Source of the DNA: Cellulophaga sp. F20128
Lineage (GTDB): Bacteria; Bacteroidota; Bacteroidia; Flavobacteriales; Flavobacteriaceae
Length of the DNA stretch: 64,000 nucleotides
Assembly: GCF_023015805.1 (NCBI RefSeq)
Contig: NZ_JALKBA010000010.1
Location: 1-64,000 of the forward strand
Direction of reading: 5' to 3'
Both the position numbers and the translations under genes were made by a program. Within the stretch, counting starts at the first letter, position 1. Every line of letters starts with the position of its first letter. A model generated the notes under the pieces. It saw only the letters and a program-made list of their open reading frames with translations. It made no database searches and was not told the origin of the DNA. Shown here in pieces: positions 8,672 through 16,812 of the stretch.

Positions 8672-8708
8672 AAAAAAGCGTCGAGTGTATAACTCGACGC
8701 TTTTTTTG
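8672..8708. terminator. Bidirectional terminator between carB and the VOC gene
   Basis: AAAAAAGCGTCGAGT pairs with ACTCGACGCTTTTTT around a short GTATA loop. A and T tracts on both sides allow use from either strand. Confidence 0.9.
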
Positions 8709-8762
8709 TTTAAAACCGGTACTTTGCAGTGGCTCTAAGGTGACGAGGTAATCTATAGATAA

Positions 8763-9155
8763 TTATTGCATTGGTTTAAAATCGGCGATTTGTTTTTCAA
8801 ATTTCGCACTATCTTTAAATGCACAAAGATTTCCATCTGGGTCATAAAATTTTGCAATTGTTCCCCAAGAATGTTCTTGATAATCAACGGCTATATGTTT
8901 TGATACTAGTTTGTCTGCAACTGCTTTTACATCAGGAACATTCATTCTTATACACGTCTTTATCCGTTCATCAGGCGTTTTTTTTCCATGGTATTCATCA
9001 TCTAGTTCTACCATCAGATACGACTTTCCAAACTCGAAACAGCTGAGTTCTTCCGTTTCAAATATCTTGGTCAATTCTAGCGTGTTTTCATAGAAATCCA
9101 CACACTTTTTATAAGCGATGGTGTATAGAATTATTCCTGTTCTATCAAATTTCAT
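8763..9155 (-). CDS. VOC family protein (glyoxalase/bleomycin-resistance fold)
   Basis: About 130 residues from the ATG at 9155; a TTG five codons upstream is a weaker start. The paired beta-alpha-beta-beta-beta modules are visible: ILYTIAYKKCVDFYENTLELT at the start of module one, and WGTIAKFYDPDGNLCAF, the typical module-two ending with its metal-ligand region. Substrate and metal use cannot be deduced. It lies 54 bp downstream of gnd on the same strand and may be read through from it. Confidence 0.85.
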   Translation of the reverse strand: MKFDRTGIILYTIAYKKCVDFYENTLELTKIFETEELSCFEFGKSYLMVELDDEYHGKKTPDERIKTCIRMNVPDVKAVADKLVSKHIAVDYQEHSWGTIAKFYDPDGNLCAFKDSAKFEKQIADFKPMQ

Positions 9156-9208
9156 AGTTTTGGTTTTCAACTTACTCAGAACAAACTAATTTGCGATATC
9201 ATTCTCTT

Positions 9209-10621
9209 TTACGAATCCCACTCCGTATGAAAAATACCTTCCATATCTGTACGTTCATAAGTGTGTGACCCAAAATGATCGCGTTGAGCTTGTATTAAGT
9301 TGAGCGGTAAATTGCTAGAGGTATACGCATCAAAATATGTTAATGAATTGGTTAATCCAGGTGCCGGAATTCCATTTTTAGCAGCATAGGCTACCAATTC
9401 ACGAGCAGCAGGCACCGCTTTTTGTACTTTAGGCACAAAAGAGGGCGCTAAAAGCAAATTGGAGATGTTTTTATCGGCTACATAAGCCGCAGAGATATCT
9501 TCCAACAAACCAGCTCTAATGATACAACCAGCACGCCATATTTTGGCTATAACAGACAAGTCTAAGTCGTACTTGTATTCTTTAGAGGCATCCGCTAATT
9601 GGTGTAAGCCTTGGGCGTAGGTAGTAATAAATGCAAAATACAAAGCTTCTTCAGCCATTTTAATAAAGGCATCTTTATCTGTTTTTTCAGGGGTTGGCCT
9701 ATTGTACAAGCTATCTGCCAATACCCGTTCTTCTTTAAGAGCAGAAATTTCACGCATACTTACTGCAATATCAATAGAGGGAATTGGAATTCCTAAATCC
9801 ATTGCATTTTGAGAGGTCCATTTTCCGGTTCCTTTTTGCTTTGCTTTATCTAAAATTTTATCCACCAAATAACCAGAACTTTGGTCATCTTTCTGAGCAA
9901 AAATTTCAGCTGTTATTTCAACTAAAAAAGATTGTAATCTTCCCTTGTTCCAGGTGTCAAAAATTGTGTGAAGTTCTTCGTTAGTCAGTTTACATGATTT
10001 CCGTAGCAGATCATAAATCTCTGAAGTCAGCTGCATCATTCCATATTCAATACCGTTATGTACCATTTTTACATAATTTCCGGCAGATTTAGGTCCTAGG
10101 TAAGCTACGCAAGGTTCTCCGTTAAACTTTGCAGCAACTGCTTCAAAAATAGGCTGTACGTGGGCATAGGCTTCTTTATTTCCACCGGGCATAATACTTG
10201 GGCCTTTCCGGGCACCTTTTGCGCCACCAGAAACTCCAGAACCAAAAAAGTGTATTCCTTTTTCTTGCAAATAAGCTTCTCTTCTGTCTGTATCTGTAAA
10301 AAAAGAATTCCCACCATCTATAATGATATCATCTGTATCTAAATGCGGTAAAAGACTTTCTATTACATTATCTACAATTTTACCTGCAGGAACTAAAAGC
10401 ATTATTTTTCTTGGTTTCGCTAAAGCGCTAATAAAAGCTTCTATGTCACCAGTAGCATTTACACGTTCTAAATTTCCTCCTTCTTCTTTTAAAGCATCTA
10501 CTTTCTCTTTGTCCAAGTCATAGCCAAAAGCTTTAAAATTATTGTCAGCAACGTTTAAAATAAAATTGCGTCCCATAACTCCAAGTCCAACTAATCCAAA
10601 ATCGTAATTTGTATGCGTCAT
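9209..10621 (-). CDS. gnd: 6-phosphogluconate dehydrogenase, decarboxylating
   Basis: Oxidises 6-phosphogluconate to ribulose 5-phosphate and CO2 with reduction of NADP+, the third oxidative step of the pentose phosphate pathway. The 470 residues match the usual length. The Rossmann fingerprint is GLGVMGRN near the N-terminus. The family signature is VSGGAKGARKGPSIMPGG, and the substrate and catalytic segment is NYVKMVHNGIEYGMMQ with its Lys and His. It is divergent from zwf-pgl across 213 bp, so the three enzymes of the branch sit together on two transcripts. Confidence 0.97.
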   Translation of the reverse strand: MTHTNYDFGLVGLGVMGRNFILNVADNNFKAFGYDLDKEKVDALKEEGGNLERVNATGDIEAFISALAKPRKIMLLVPAGKIVDNVIESLLPHLDTDDIIIDGGNSFFTDTDRREAYLQEKGIHFFGSGVSGGAKGARKGPSIMPGGNKEAYAHVQPIFEAVAAKFNGEPCVAYLGPKSAGNYVKMVHNGIEYGMMQLTSEIYDLLRKSCKLTNEELHTIFDTWNKGRLQSFLVEITAEIFAQKDDQSSGYLVDKILDKAKQKGTGKWTSQNAMDLGIPIPSIDIAVSMREISALKEERVLADSLYNRPTPEKTDKDAFIKMAEEALYFAFITTYAQGLHQLADASKEYKYDLDLSVIAKIWRAGCIIRAGLLEDISAAYVADKNISNLLLAPSFVPKVQKAVPAARELVAYAAKNGIPAPGLTNSLTYFDAYTSSNLPLNLIQAQRDHFGSHTYERTDMEGIFHTEWDS

Positions 10622-10721
10622 TTTTTAGTAAAATATAACAATAGGGTTAAATATTGATTTAAGTGTTCGGTTGTGCTATTATTTGATCTAAAATAGTCTT
10701 AATTTAGCCGAAATATTATTT

Positions 10722-10729
10722 CAAAATTA
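10722..10729 (-). promoter_or_regulatory. Possible -7 element of gnd
   Basis: On the minus strand this reads TAATTTTG (TAnnTTTG), about 100 bp before the gnd start. The surrounding DNA is very AT-rich, so a chance match is possible. Confidence 0.35.
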
Positions 10730-10760
10730 ATTTAAAATATTCATTTTTTAAGGTTTATAA

Positions 10761-10783
10761 GGAGAAACTAAATAATATTCTCC
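10761..10783 (+). promoter_or_regulatory. Inverted repeat in the zwf leader
   Basis: GGAGAA (10761-10766) and TTCTCC (10778-10783) form perfect 6-bp arms around an 11-bp AT-rich spacer, 52 bp before the zwf start. It could be an operator or a leader hairpin. No regulator is identified. Confidence 0.35.
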
Positions 10784-10834
10784 ATAAAACTGAAAAAAAC
10801 ATCATTTTTTTACAAAAAAAATCAGCAATACTTT

Positions 10835-12364
10835 ATGAATAAGACTGCGAACCAAATGCTTATAATCTTTGGAGCTTCTGGAGATTTAACGGCAAGAAAA
10901 TTAATTCCAGCAATTTACAATTTGTTTAAAGGAAATCATTTACCAGAAAACTTTGTTGTTTTGGGCGCAAGTAGAAGTGCAATTACAGATGGGGAATTTA
11001 GAAGAAAAGTTGTTCAAGAGAGCCGGTATTTAGAAGAGCGATTAACGAAGGAAAATGAGGATTTTATAACCCAGTTTTCTGATAAACTTTTTTACGAAGA
11101 TTTAGGAGAAGATTACGATACCGATTACGATAGATTAAGTAAAAGAATCGCTGATTTAAACAACAAATACAAAACAGATAACAATTATATTTTTTATCTG
11201 TCTACGCCGCCAAGTTTGTATGAGGCTATTGCTAAAAACTTGTGTGATAAAGGATTAACTGCCGAAGACGATGGGTGGAAGCGCATTGTTGTAGAAAAAC
11301 CCTTTGGCTATAGTCTTGCTTCTGCTAAAGAATTAAATACAGGTTTGCACAAGTATTTTCAAGAAAATCAGATCTACCGAATAGATCATTATTTAGGTAA
11401 AGAAACGGTGCAGAATTTGTTGGTTACTCGTTTTGCAAATTCTATTTTTGAACCCTTGTGGAACCGAAATTATATCCACCATATAGAAATAACCAATGCA
11501 GAAGAAGTAGGGGTTGAAAAACGAGGCGGGTATTATGACAAATCGGGAGCATTGCGAGATATGTTTCAGAGTCATTTGCTGCAAATTGTTTCTTTAATTG
11601 TTATGGAACCGCCAATTAGTTCAAGCGCAGAAGAAATTAGAAATGAAAAGGTTAAAGCGCTAAAATCACTCCGGTTAATGACCGATGAAAAAGTGCTGTA
11701 TGAAAATACGGTTAAAGGGCAGTATGTGTCATCTGTTATCAATGGAGAAAAAGTAAAAGGCTATCGTGAGGAAGAAGGGGTTGATCCGCAATCTAAAACA
11801 GAAACATTTGCAGCCATTAAGTTTTTTGTAGACAATTGGAGGTGGAGAGACGTTCCGTTTTATGTAAGAACAGCGAAACGTATGCCTACAAAAGTAACTG
11901 AGGTTGTCATTCACTTTAAAACACCGCATCATCAAATTTTTAAAGAACAGGATTTAAATAATAAGGATAATAAATTGGTTATTCGGATTCAGCCAGATGA
12001 AGGAATTTTATTGAAATTTGGAGTTAAAGTGCCAGGGCAAGGTTTTAAAGTGGAGCGCGCCAATCTGGATTTTTATTATTCAAGTTTAGCAGATACCAAT
12101 GTAATGGAAGCTTATGAGCGTTTGTTGTTAGATGCTATGCAAGGCGATGCTACCTTGTATGCTAGAGCAGATGAAGTAGAGTCGGCTTGGCGTTTTGTAG
12201 ATCCAATTCTTGAATATTGGGAAGGTGGTAAAGACGTAAATACTTACGGGTATTCTGCGGGTACTTGGGGCCCTGAAAATATGGATCGCTTAATTGAAGG
12301 TGAGTATACCTGGAGAAATCCATGCGAACGTTTAACAGATGATTCTGGGTTTTGTATTATATAA
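10835..12364 (+). CDS. zwf: Glucose-6-phosphate 1-dehydrogenase
   Basis: Oxidises glucose 6-phosphate to 6-phosphogluconolactone with NADP+. The 509-residue protein has the nucleotide-binding GASGDLTARKL at residues 13-23 and the active-site motif RIDHYLGKETVQN near residue 182, which carries the catalytic His region and substrate Lys. The C-terminal domain is complete. It is followed 9 bp later by pgl, forming an operon for the first two oxidative pentose phosphate steps, opposite gnd. Confidence 0.97.
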   Translation: MNKTANQMLIIFGASGDLTARKLIPAIYNLFKGNHLPENFVVLGASRSAITDGEFRRKVVQESRYLEERLTKENEDFITQFSDKLFYEDLGEDYDTDYDRLSKRIADLNNKYKTDNNYIFYLSTPPSLYEAIAKNLCDKGLTAEDDGWKRIVVEKPFGYSLASAKELNTGLHKYFQENQIYRIDHYLGKETVQNLLVTRFANSIFEPLWNRNYIHHIEITNAEEVGVEKRGGYYDKSGALRDMFQSHLLQIVSLIVMEPPISSSAEEIRNEKVKALKSLRLMTDEKVLYENTVKGQYVSSVINGEKVKGYREEEGVDPQSKTETFAAIKFFVDNWRWRDVPFYVRTAKRMPTKVTEVVIHFKTPHHQIFKEQDLNNKDNKLVIRIQPDEGILLKFGVKVPGQGFKVERANLDFYYSSLADTNVMEAYERLLLDAMQGDATLYARADEVESAWRFVDPILEYWEGGKDVNTYGYSAGTWGPENMDRLIEGEYTWRNPCERLTDDSGFCII

Positions 12365-12373
12365 AATATAGTT

Positions 12374-13090
12374 ATGAAAGAAATTAAAATATACGATTCA
12401 AAGCAAACAGTAGCGGAAGAATTTTCAGTCTTTTTTAAGGAATTGGCAGCATCTCATAAAACTTTTAATGTGGCCCTTTCTGGAGGAAGTACCCCTAAGA
12501 TTGTTTTTGATTATCTAGCTGAAAATTTTGAGGAAACTATAGATTGGAGTAGAATAAACTTTTATTGGGGAGATGAACGTTGTGTTTTGCCAACAGATGA
12601 GGAGAGTAATTATAAAATGACAGTAACCCATCTCTTGTCTAAAGTTGCCGTCCCTGAAGCAAATATTTTTCGTGTTCAGGGAGAAAATGATCCTATAAGT
12701 GAAGCAGTCCGGTACGGAGCAGTTTTAGCTAAAAATTTACCCAATGTAGATGGTGTTCCAAAATTTGATTTGGTGATTTTAGGTATGGGTGATGACGGAC
12801 ATACGGCTTCGATTTTTCCGCATGAAATAGAGCTTTGGGACGCTACAGAAAATTGTGAGGTTGCCATTCATCCAGATTCTGGTCAAAAAAGAATTACCCT
12901 TACAGGAAAGGTGATTAATAATGCAGCTGTTGTTGCTTTTTTGGTAACGGGAGGCAGTAAGGCAGAAAAAGTAAAGGAGATTCTAAAGGAAGTTGAAAAC
13001 TACCGAGACTATCCAGCAACTTTGGTGCAACCGACAACCGGTGATCTCGTTTGGTTTTTAGATGCAGATGCCGCTAAGGAGATTAATTAG
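12374..13090 (+). CDS. pgl: 6-phosphogluconolactonase (DevB/SOL type)
   Basis: Hydrolyses the lactone made by Zwf to 6-phosphogluconate. The 238 residues match the DevB-type family. They include the phosphate-binding SGGSTPK near residue 36, the WGDERCV segment near residue 65, and LGMGDDGHTASIFP near residue 136. It is unrelated to the YbhE/Pgl beta-propeller type of E. coli. It lies 9 bp downstream of zwf and the operon is closed by a clear terminator. Confidence 0.96.
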   Translation: MKEIKIYDSKQTVAEEFSVFFKELAASHKTFNVALSGGSTPKIVFDYLAENFEETIDWSRINFYWGDERCVLPTDEESNYKMTVTHLLSKVAVPEANIFRVQGENDPISEAVRYGAVLAKNLPNVDGVPKFDLVILGMGDDGHTASIFPHEIELWDATENCEVAIHPDSGQKRITLTGKVINNAAVVAFLVTGGSKAEKVKEILKEVENYRDYPATLVQPTTGDLVWFLDADAAKEIN

Positions 13091-13107
13091 TATTGTAGAT
13101 TTATAAT

Positions 13108-13139
13108 GAAAGCGCTGATTGTAAAATCAGCGCTTTTTT
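13108..13139 (+). terminator. Terminator of the zwf-pgl operon
   Basis: AAAGCGCTGATT pairs with AATCAGCGCTTT around a GTAA loop and is followed by Ts. Confidence 0.92.
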
Positions 13140-13210
13140 ATTGAGTTGAAAATCCTACCTTCTAGAAACAACGAAGAAGATAGCGTATTATTCAAAGTTG
13201 TATAAGGGGT

Positions 13211-13573
13211 TTATGCTTCTGTATCTTCTTCCGATTCTAGTGTGGTAAATCTCGCTAAAAGTTTAGTGGGTACTTTATAGGAAGCGGAATAGAAGAGTCC
13301 GGCTTGATCTTTTTTGAAGGATAAAAAGGCTTTGGTATACCATCGTTGGTCAGTTGCTTTCCTTCTAAATTCTTCATGGGTAACCTCTGTACTGAATGCA
13401 CCATTGAACCAAGGTTTTATTGCATACACTCCAATTCCGAAATGGGCTACGCGTTCAAGAACAGTTTCGAAATCCGATTCAGAAAAGTAATGAATAGACG
13501 CTTCATCAAAGCCGTCGTTCAGGTTTTTTAAATCATTAAATACATTTTTTTCTAAGAATTCAGTTTGTTCCAT
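13211..13573 (-). CDS. Conserved-looking hypothetical protein
   Basis: A 120-residue soluble protein with no signal peptide or membrane segment. It is acidic at both ends, with a central aromatic-rich segment (IKPWFNGAFSTEV, RWYTKAFLSFKKD). No motif of a known enzyme family is recognised. A good -7 element 38 bp upstream supports it as a real, independently transcribed gene. It is convergent with pgl. Confidence 0.75.
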   Translation of the reverse strand: MEQTEFLEKNVFNDLKNLNDGFDEASIHYFSESDFETVLERVAHFGIGVYAIKPWFNGAFSTEVTHEEFRRKATDQRWYTKAFLSFKKDQAGLFYSASYKVPTKLLARFTTLESEEDTEA

Positions 13574-13610
13574 AGTGTGGGTGACAACGCGTTTAAGGTT
13601 AATGCGGATG

Positions 13611-13618
13611 CAAATATA
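13611..13618 (-). promoter_or_regulatory. -7 element of the gene at 13211-13573
   Basis: On the minus strand this reads TATATTTG, the best form of TAnnTTTG, 38 bp before the ATG. Confidence 0.7.
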
Positions 13619-13694
13619 CGCTTGTATTCTGCTACAAACAAAGCCCTTGTTTTATGTTTTTGTTTTATTTGCAGGAAAAGGCGCATTAAGATTA

Positions 13695-13717
13695 AAGCTT
13701 CGGTCACGAAGCCTTTT
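13695..13717. terminator. Terminator-like hairpin without an obvious plus-strand gene
   Basis: GCTTCG (13697-13702), loop GTCA, then CGAAGC and a plus-strand run CTTTTT. On the minus strand it lies about 85 nt after the stop of the repeat lipoprotein but is followed there only by TTTAATC, so the better T-run is on the plus strand, where no gene precedes it. Confidence 0.55.
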
Positions 13718-13798
13718 TGAATTATTTAAATATACAGTTCCTTATAGTCCAATCAAAAGTCTAAACTGCGGCCTATATTTAGGTGTTTTATCTTAGTT

Positions 13799-14545
13799 TT
13801 ATTCCAAGCTGCCTAATCTTTGTAGGGCTAATTTCCGCACTTCTGGATCTTTATCTGTTTTGGCTATTTCTGTAAGGCTTGGCCCAAAAGTCATTTTATT
13901 TACCGCAGTTTTACGTACCTCTGGGTCTTTATCCGTTTTAGCGATTTCTGTTAAACTGGGCCCAAAGGTCATTTTGCTCACTGCTAGTTTTCGCACTTCT
14001 GAATCCTTGTCTGTTTTGGCTATTTCCGTAAGGCTTGGCCCAAATGTCATTTTGCTTACTGCCAATTTCCGAACCTCAGGGTCTTTATCCGTTTTAGCGA
14101 TTTCTGTTAAACTGGGCCCAAAGGTCATTTTGCTCACTGCTAATTTCCGTACTTCTGAATCCTTGTCCGTTTTGGCTATTTCCGTAAGGCTTGGCCCAAA
14201 TGTCATTTTGCTTATTGCCAATTTCCGAACCTCAGGATCTTTATCCGTTTTAGCGATTTCTGTTAAACTGGGCCCAAAGGTCATTTTACTTACCGCTAAT
14301 TTCCGCACTTCTGGGTCTTTATCTGTTTTGGCTATTTCCGTAAGGCTTGGCCCAAATGTTATTTTTTGAACAGCATCTTTTCTGGCCTCTGGGTTTTTAT
14401 CTGTTGTAGCAATCAGATACAAGGTAGAGTCCATACTGGAGCTGGTAGTTGTAATTTCTGAAGTACTAGATTTCTTTAAACTAATCGTACAACTAAGAAG
14501 GAGTGTAATTGATAAAGGAAGCAGTAAAAAGCGTATTATTTTCAT
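13799..14545 (-). CDS. Lipoprotein with seven near-identical 26-residue HEAT-like repeats
   Basis: A 248-residue protein. The signal peptide ends in the lipobox LLSC with Cys19, so it is probably lipid-anchored. A short linker and a degenerate half-repeat (IATTDKNPEARKDAV) lead into seven copies of a 26-residue unit, residues 62-243, with core MTFGPSLTEIAKTDKDPEVR. The unit suggests an alpha-helical HEAT-like hairpin but is shorter than a canonical HEAT repeat (30-40). Only DPEV/DSEV and a few end positions differ between copies. Such repeats often make binding surfaces, but no partner is known. The gene sits in an accessory patch with the MORN-type protein upstream. Confidence 0.85.
   Translation of the reverse strand: MKIIRFLLLPLSITLLLSCTISLKKSSTSEITTTSSSMDSTLYLIATTDKNPEARKDAVQKITFGPSLTEIAKTDKDPEVRKLAVSKMTFGPSLTEIAKTDKDPEVRKLAISKMTFGPSLTEIAKTDKDSEVRKLAVSKMTFGPSLTEIAKTDKDPEVRKLAVSKMTFGPSLTEIAKTDKDSEVRKLAVSKMTFGPSLTEIAKTDKDPEVRKTAVNKMTFGPSLTEIAKTDKDPEVRKLALQRLGSLE
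13817..14362 (-). repeat. Tandem repeat array, 7 x 78 bp, in alternating ABABABA order
   Basis: Seven 78-bp in-frame units make exactly 546 bp. On the plus strand, A units carry GGCTATTTC-GTAAGGCTTGG and B units carry GCGATTTCTGTTAAACTGGG; the differences are synonymous. The order is strictly A B A B A B A, so the larger repeating unit is 156 bp. Confidence 0.95.
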
Positions 14546-14681
14546 AATTTATAGAATGTCTATTATGTAAGTAGCCTATGGTTTGGACTCGGATATATGT
14601 TTAATAGTTTGAAGATAGTACTTTTTGGGAGAATAGTGACCAGGCTAGAGATCATAGCATAGAATAAAGGCTCTTGTTAAG

Positions 14682-16073
14682 CTAATGTATTTTAGTATAT
14701 TTATTAAAGTTCAATGGGTCGTTTATGAAGCGTTGTAATCCAAATCCGTTATCCCCACCAATACTAGTGCCTGCTCTCTTGAGTATAATATCTTTTCTTT
14801 TTTCTTCAACCCATTTTTCGAATACTTTATTGTATAAAATCAATTTTTTTATAAGATTATTATCTCCATTATCATACCTAAAACTAAGTTTTTTAATTGC
14901 TATCCCATTAGAGAAGGAAATTATTTCGTCAAACATAAAATTATGAATACTATGCTTAGGAAATGAGTTCATAACAGACTCGTCATCATTAAAAATTATT
15001 CGGCGATTAATAGCCCCAGTAGAATCAAATTTTTCCCATTTGTATTCATAAAATTTATCCTCCATACTATTGACATAATTTAAATAGTATTTATCATTTA
15101 TAAAGTGTTTACCATTCAAGAAGTCTTTATCATTAATTCTTTTTCTTTGAATTTTCTCTATCAAAACCCCATTTTCATTATAAACTTCTACTTTTTCGTT
15201 TTCGCGATTCATTTTCAACGTTCCATCAATATAGTATTCTTTACCAGTCTTTTTACGTTTAAATGTTTTTGACCAATTCTCTTCTTTTTGTTCTTGATCA
15301 ATTGGGTAACACTTTCTAAAAGACTGTGAGATTTGCTCAATTTTCAGCATTCCATCAGGGTAATATTCTCTAAGTATTATATTTTTTATTACCCGCTCTC
15401 TTACTTTCTTTTCTATTTCCTTTTTATGACACTCATAATTTAACTCGCGCTTTATATGAACTATGGCCTCAACTTGTCCATTCTCATAATAGGTTGTATT
15501 CTTAAATCCTTTCTTGTTGGGAGTTATTAAGGTTTTAACTTGACCATTCTCGAAATACGTTATACTCTTAAATCCGTGCTTATCAGGAGTCGTTACATTA
15601 TAAAGCAGACCATTTCTATAATATGTAAACAGACTGTCTACAGGTTGTCCTTTTTTAAATGTACCTTTCATCCTCTTTTTTCCATTACTGTAATAATCAG
15701 TAATTTCCCCATCTGCAAGACTACCACAGAGAGAATACTCAGATTTATCATAATCACCGCCAATGGTCATTAACTTATTAAGTCTACTTAGCAAAAAGGT
15801 ATCTTTAACAGTTCCAGAAGTAGTAATAGATATATCTATAGGTGTCGTAGAAATGGATGAGCAATTTAATTGATAATTACCTGTTTTCGGTAGTACAACC
15901 TTGTCCATACCATAATACTCAAGACCATAATTTTGGATAGAATCTGATAGCCACCACATCACTCTTTTTATTGGTTTATTAGTGCATTGGTCTATGAATG
16001 TTGGCTGGTAAACAATTTGGCTCAATAAAGATTGAGATAACAATAATCCTAAGGCCAAGAGTAAGGTTTTCAT
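14682..16073 (-). CDS. Secreted YwqK/MORN-type repeat protein
   Basis: A 463-residue exported protein with a signal peptide (MKTLLLALGLLLSQSLLSQ). The middle holds several copies of the MORN-like unit seen in YwqK-family proteins: YYSNGKKRMKGTFKKGQ, TYYRNGLLYNV, TYFENGQVKTL, TYYENGQVEAI, YYPDGMLKIEQ and YYIDGTLKM. These make short beta-hairpins. Members are common in Bacteroidota as secreted proteins, sometimes near toxin or immunity genes, but no such partner is seen here. The function is unknown. Confidence 0.8.
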   Translation of the reverse strand: MKTLLLALGLLLSQSLLSQIVYQPTFIDQCTNKPIKRVMWWLSDSIQNYGLEYYGMDKVVLPKTGNYQLNCSSISTTPIDISITTSGTVKDTFLLSRLNKLMTIGGDYDKSEYSLCGSLADGEITDYYSNGKKRMKGTFKKGQPVDSLFTYYRNGLLYNVTTPDKHGFKSITYFENGQVKTLITPNKKGFKNTTYYENGQVEAIVHIKRELNYECHKKEIEKKVRERVIKNIILREYYPDGMLKIEQISQSFRKCYPIDQEQKEENWSKTFKRKKTGKEYYIDGTLKMNRENEKVEVYNENGVLIEKIQRKRINDKDFLNGKHFINDKYYLNYVNSMEDKFYEYKWEKFDSTGAINRRIIFNDDESVMNSFPKHSIHNFMFDEIISFSNGIAIKKLSFRYDNGDNNLIKKLILYNKVFEKWVEEKRKDIILKRAGTSIGGDNGFGLQRFINDPLNFNKYTKIH

Positions 16074-16391
16074 TTATTAAAGTTTTAACCTAAAGTTACA
16101 ATATAGAAAGATTTTTGGGTATAAACGTAGCAATTGGATTTAAACTTCTTGCTCCAATATATCGTGAATTATATGTTTTTTTCGTTTGGTACAACCATAA
16201 AAACTCAGCTTTTATTTAAGTTCAAACTTAATATTTTCAGTGCTTTCATAATTTTAAATCAAAATTACAAGCTAAGAAATGTGGTGTAGGAAGCTAGAAT
16301 TGCCATAATGAAAAGACTATATTTTGGCAAAAATAGTTTGAGGTAGACAAACACACTCACATTGGTGTTTTTTAATTGTAGTAATATTTAA
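16074..16391. other. 318-bp gap without a gene
   Basis: No convincing ORF on either strand. Several minus-strand TAnnTTTG matches lie here (16224-16231, 16261-16268 and 16328-16335), any of which could start the YwqK-type gene, but in such AT-rich DNA they are weak evidence. A poor AAACAC/GTGTTT hairpin near 16350-16372 might end the DUF779 transcript. Confidence 0.5.
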
Positions 16392-16745
16392 TTATTTAGA
16401 GAGTAATTTATTTTCTTCATCAGTTAAAAGTCTAGAATGAATAAAAAAACGTAGTCCCAAGGGTATTTCTAAAGAAAAACTGGAACCACGACCTTCGGTA
16501 ACATCTACAGTTAAATGTGTGTGTTTCCAATATTCAAATTGATCTTGATTCATGTAAAAATTAACATCTTCTACCTGCCCAAGAAGCACATCACTTTCAT
16601 CTAAATACATATCTCCTTCTTCAAAAATCATTGGAGCAGAACCATCACAACAACCTCCACTTTGATGAAAAATTAAATCGCCATGCTTTTCTTTTAACTG
16701 CCTTACTATTTTAGCGGCACCTTCTGTAATTGCTACTCTTTTCAT
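16392..16745 (-). CDS. DUF779 protein, partner of aldehyde dehydrogenase
   Basis: A 117-residue protein of the DUF779 family, recognised by the segment HQSGGCCDGSAPM near residue 28 and a late VTEGRGSSFSLEIPLGLRF segment. DUF779 genes are repeatedly found beside acetaldehyde/aldehyde dehydrogenase genes (exaC/acoD type). Here it lies 67 bp downstream of such a gene on the same strand. The adjacent cysteines in GGCCDG suggest metal or thiol chemistry, but no activity is established in this sequence. It is probably co-transcribed with the dehydrogenase. Confidence 0.85.
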   Translation of the reverse strand: MKRVAITEGAAKIVRQLKEKHGDLIFHQSGGCCDGSAPMIFEEGDMYLDESDVLLGQVEDVNFYMNQDQFEYWKHTHLTVDVTEGRGSSFSLEIPLGLRFFIHSRLLTDEENKLLSK

Positions 16746-16812
16746 AATTTAAAAGTATTAAAAAAGGCTGAATAAGATCATTCAGCCTATAAATTTATAT
16801 TCATCTTAACTA

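Noticed and set aside
13860-14369. A 169-codon plus-strand open frame across the repeat lipoprotein
   Set aside because: It is the antisense shadow of the 78-bp in-frame repeats: a repeat length divisible by three keeps all frames open. It has no promoter, and the minus-strand gene has a clear lipobox.
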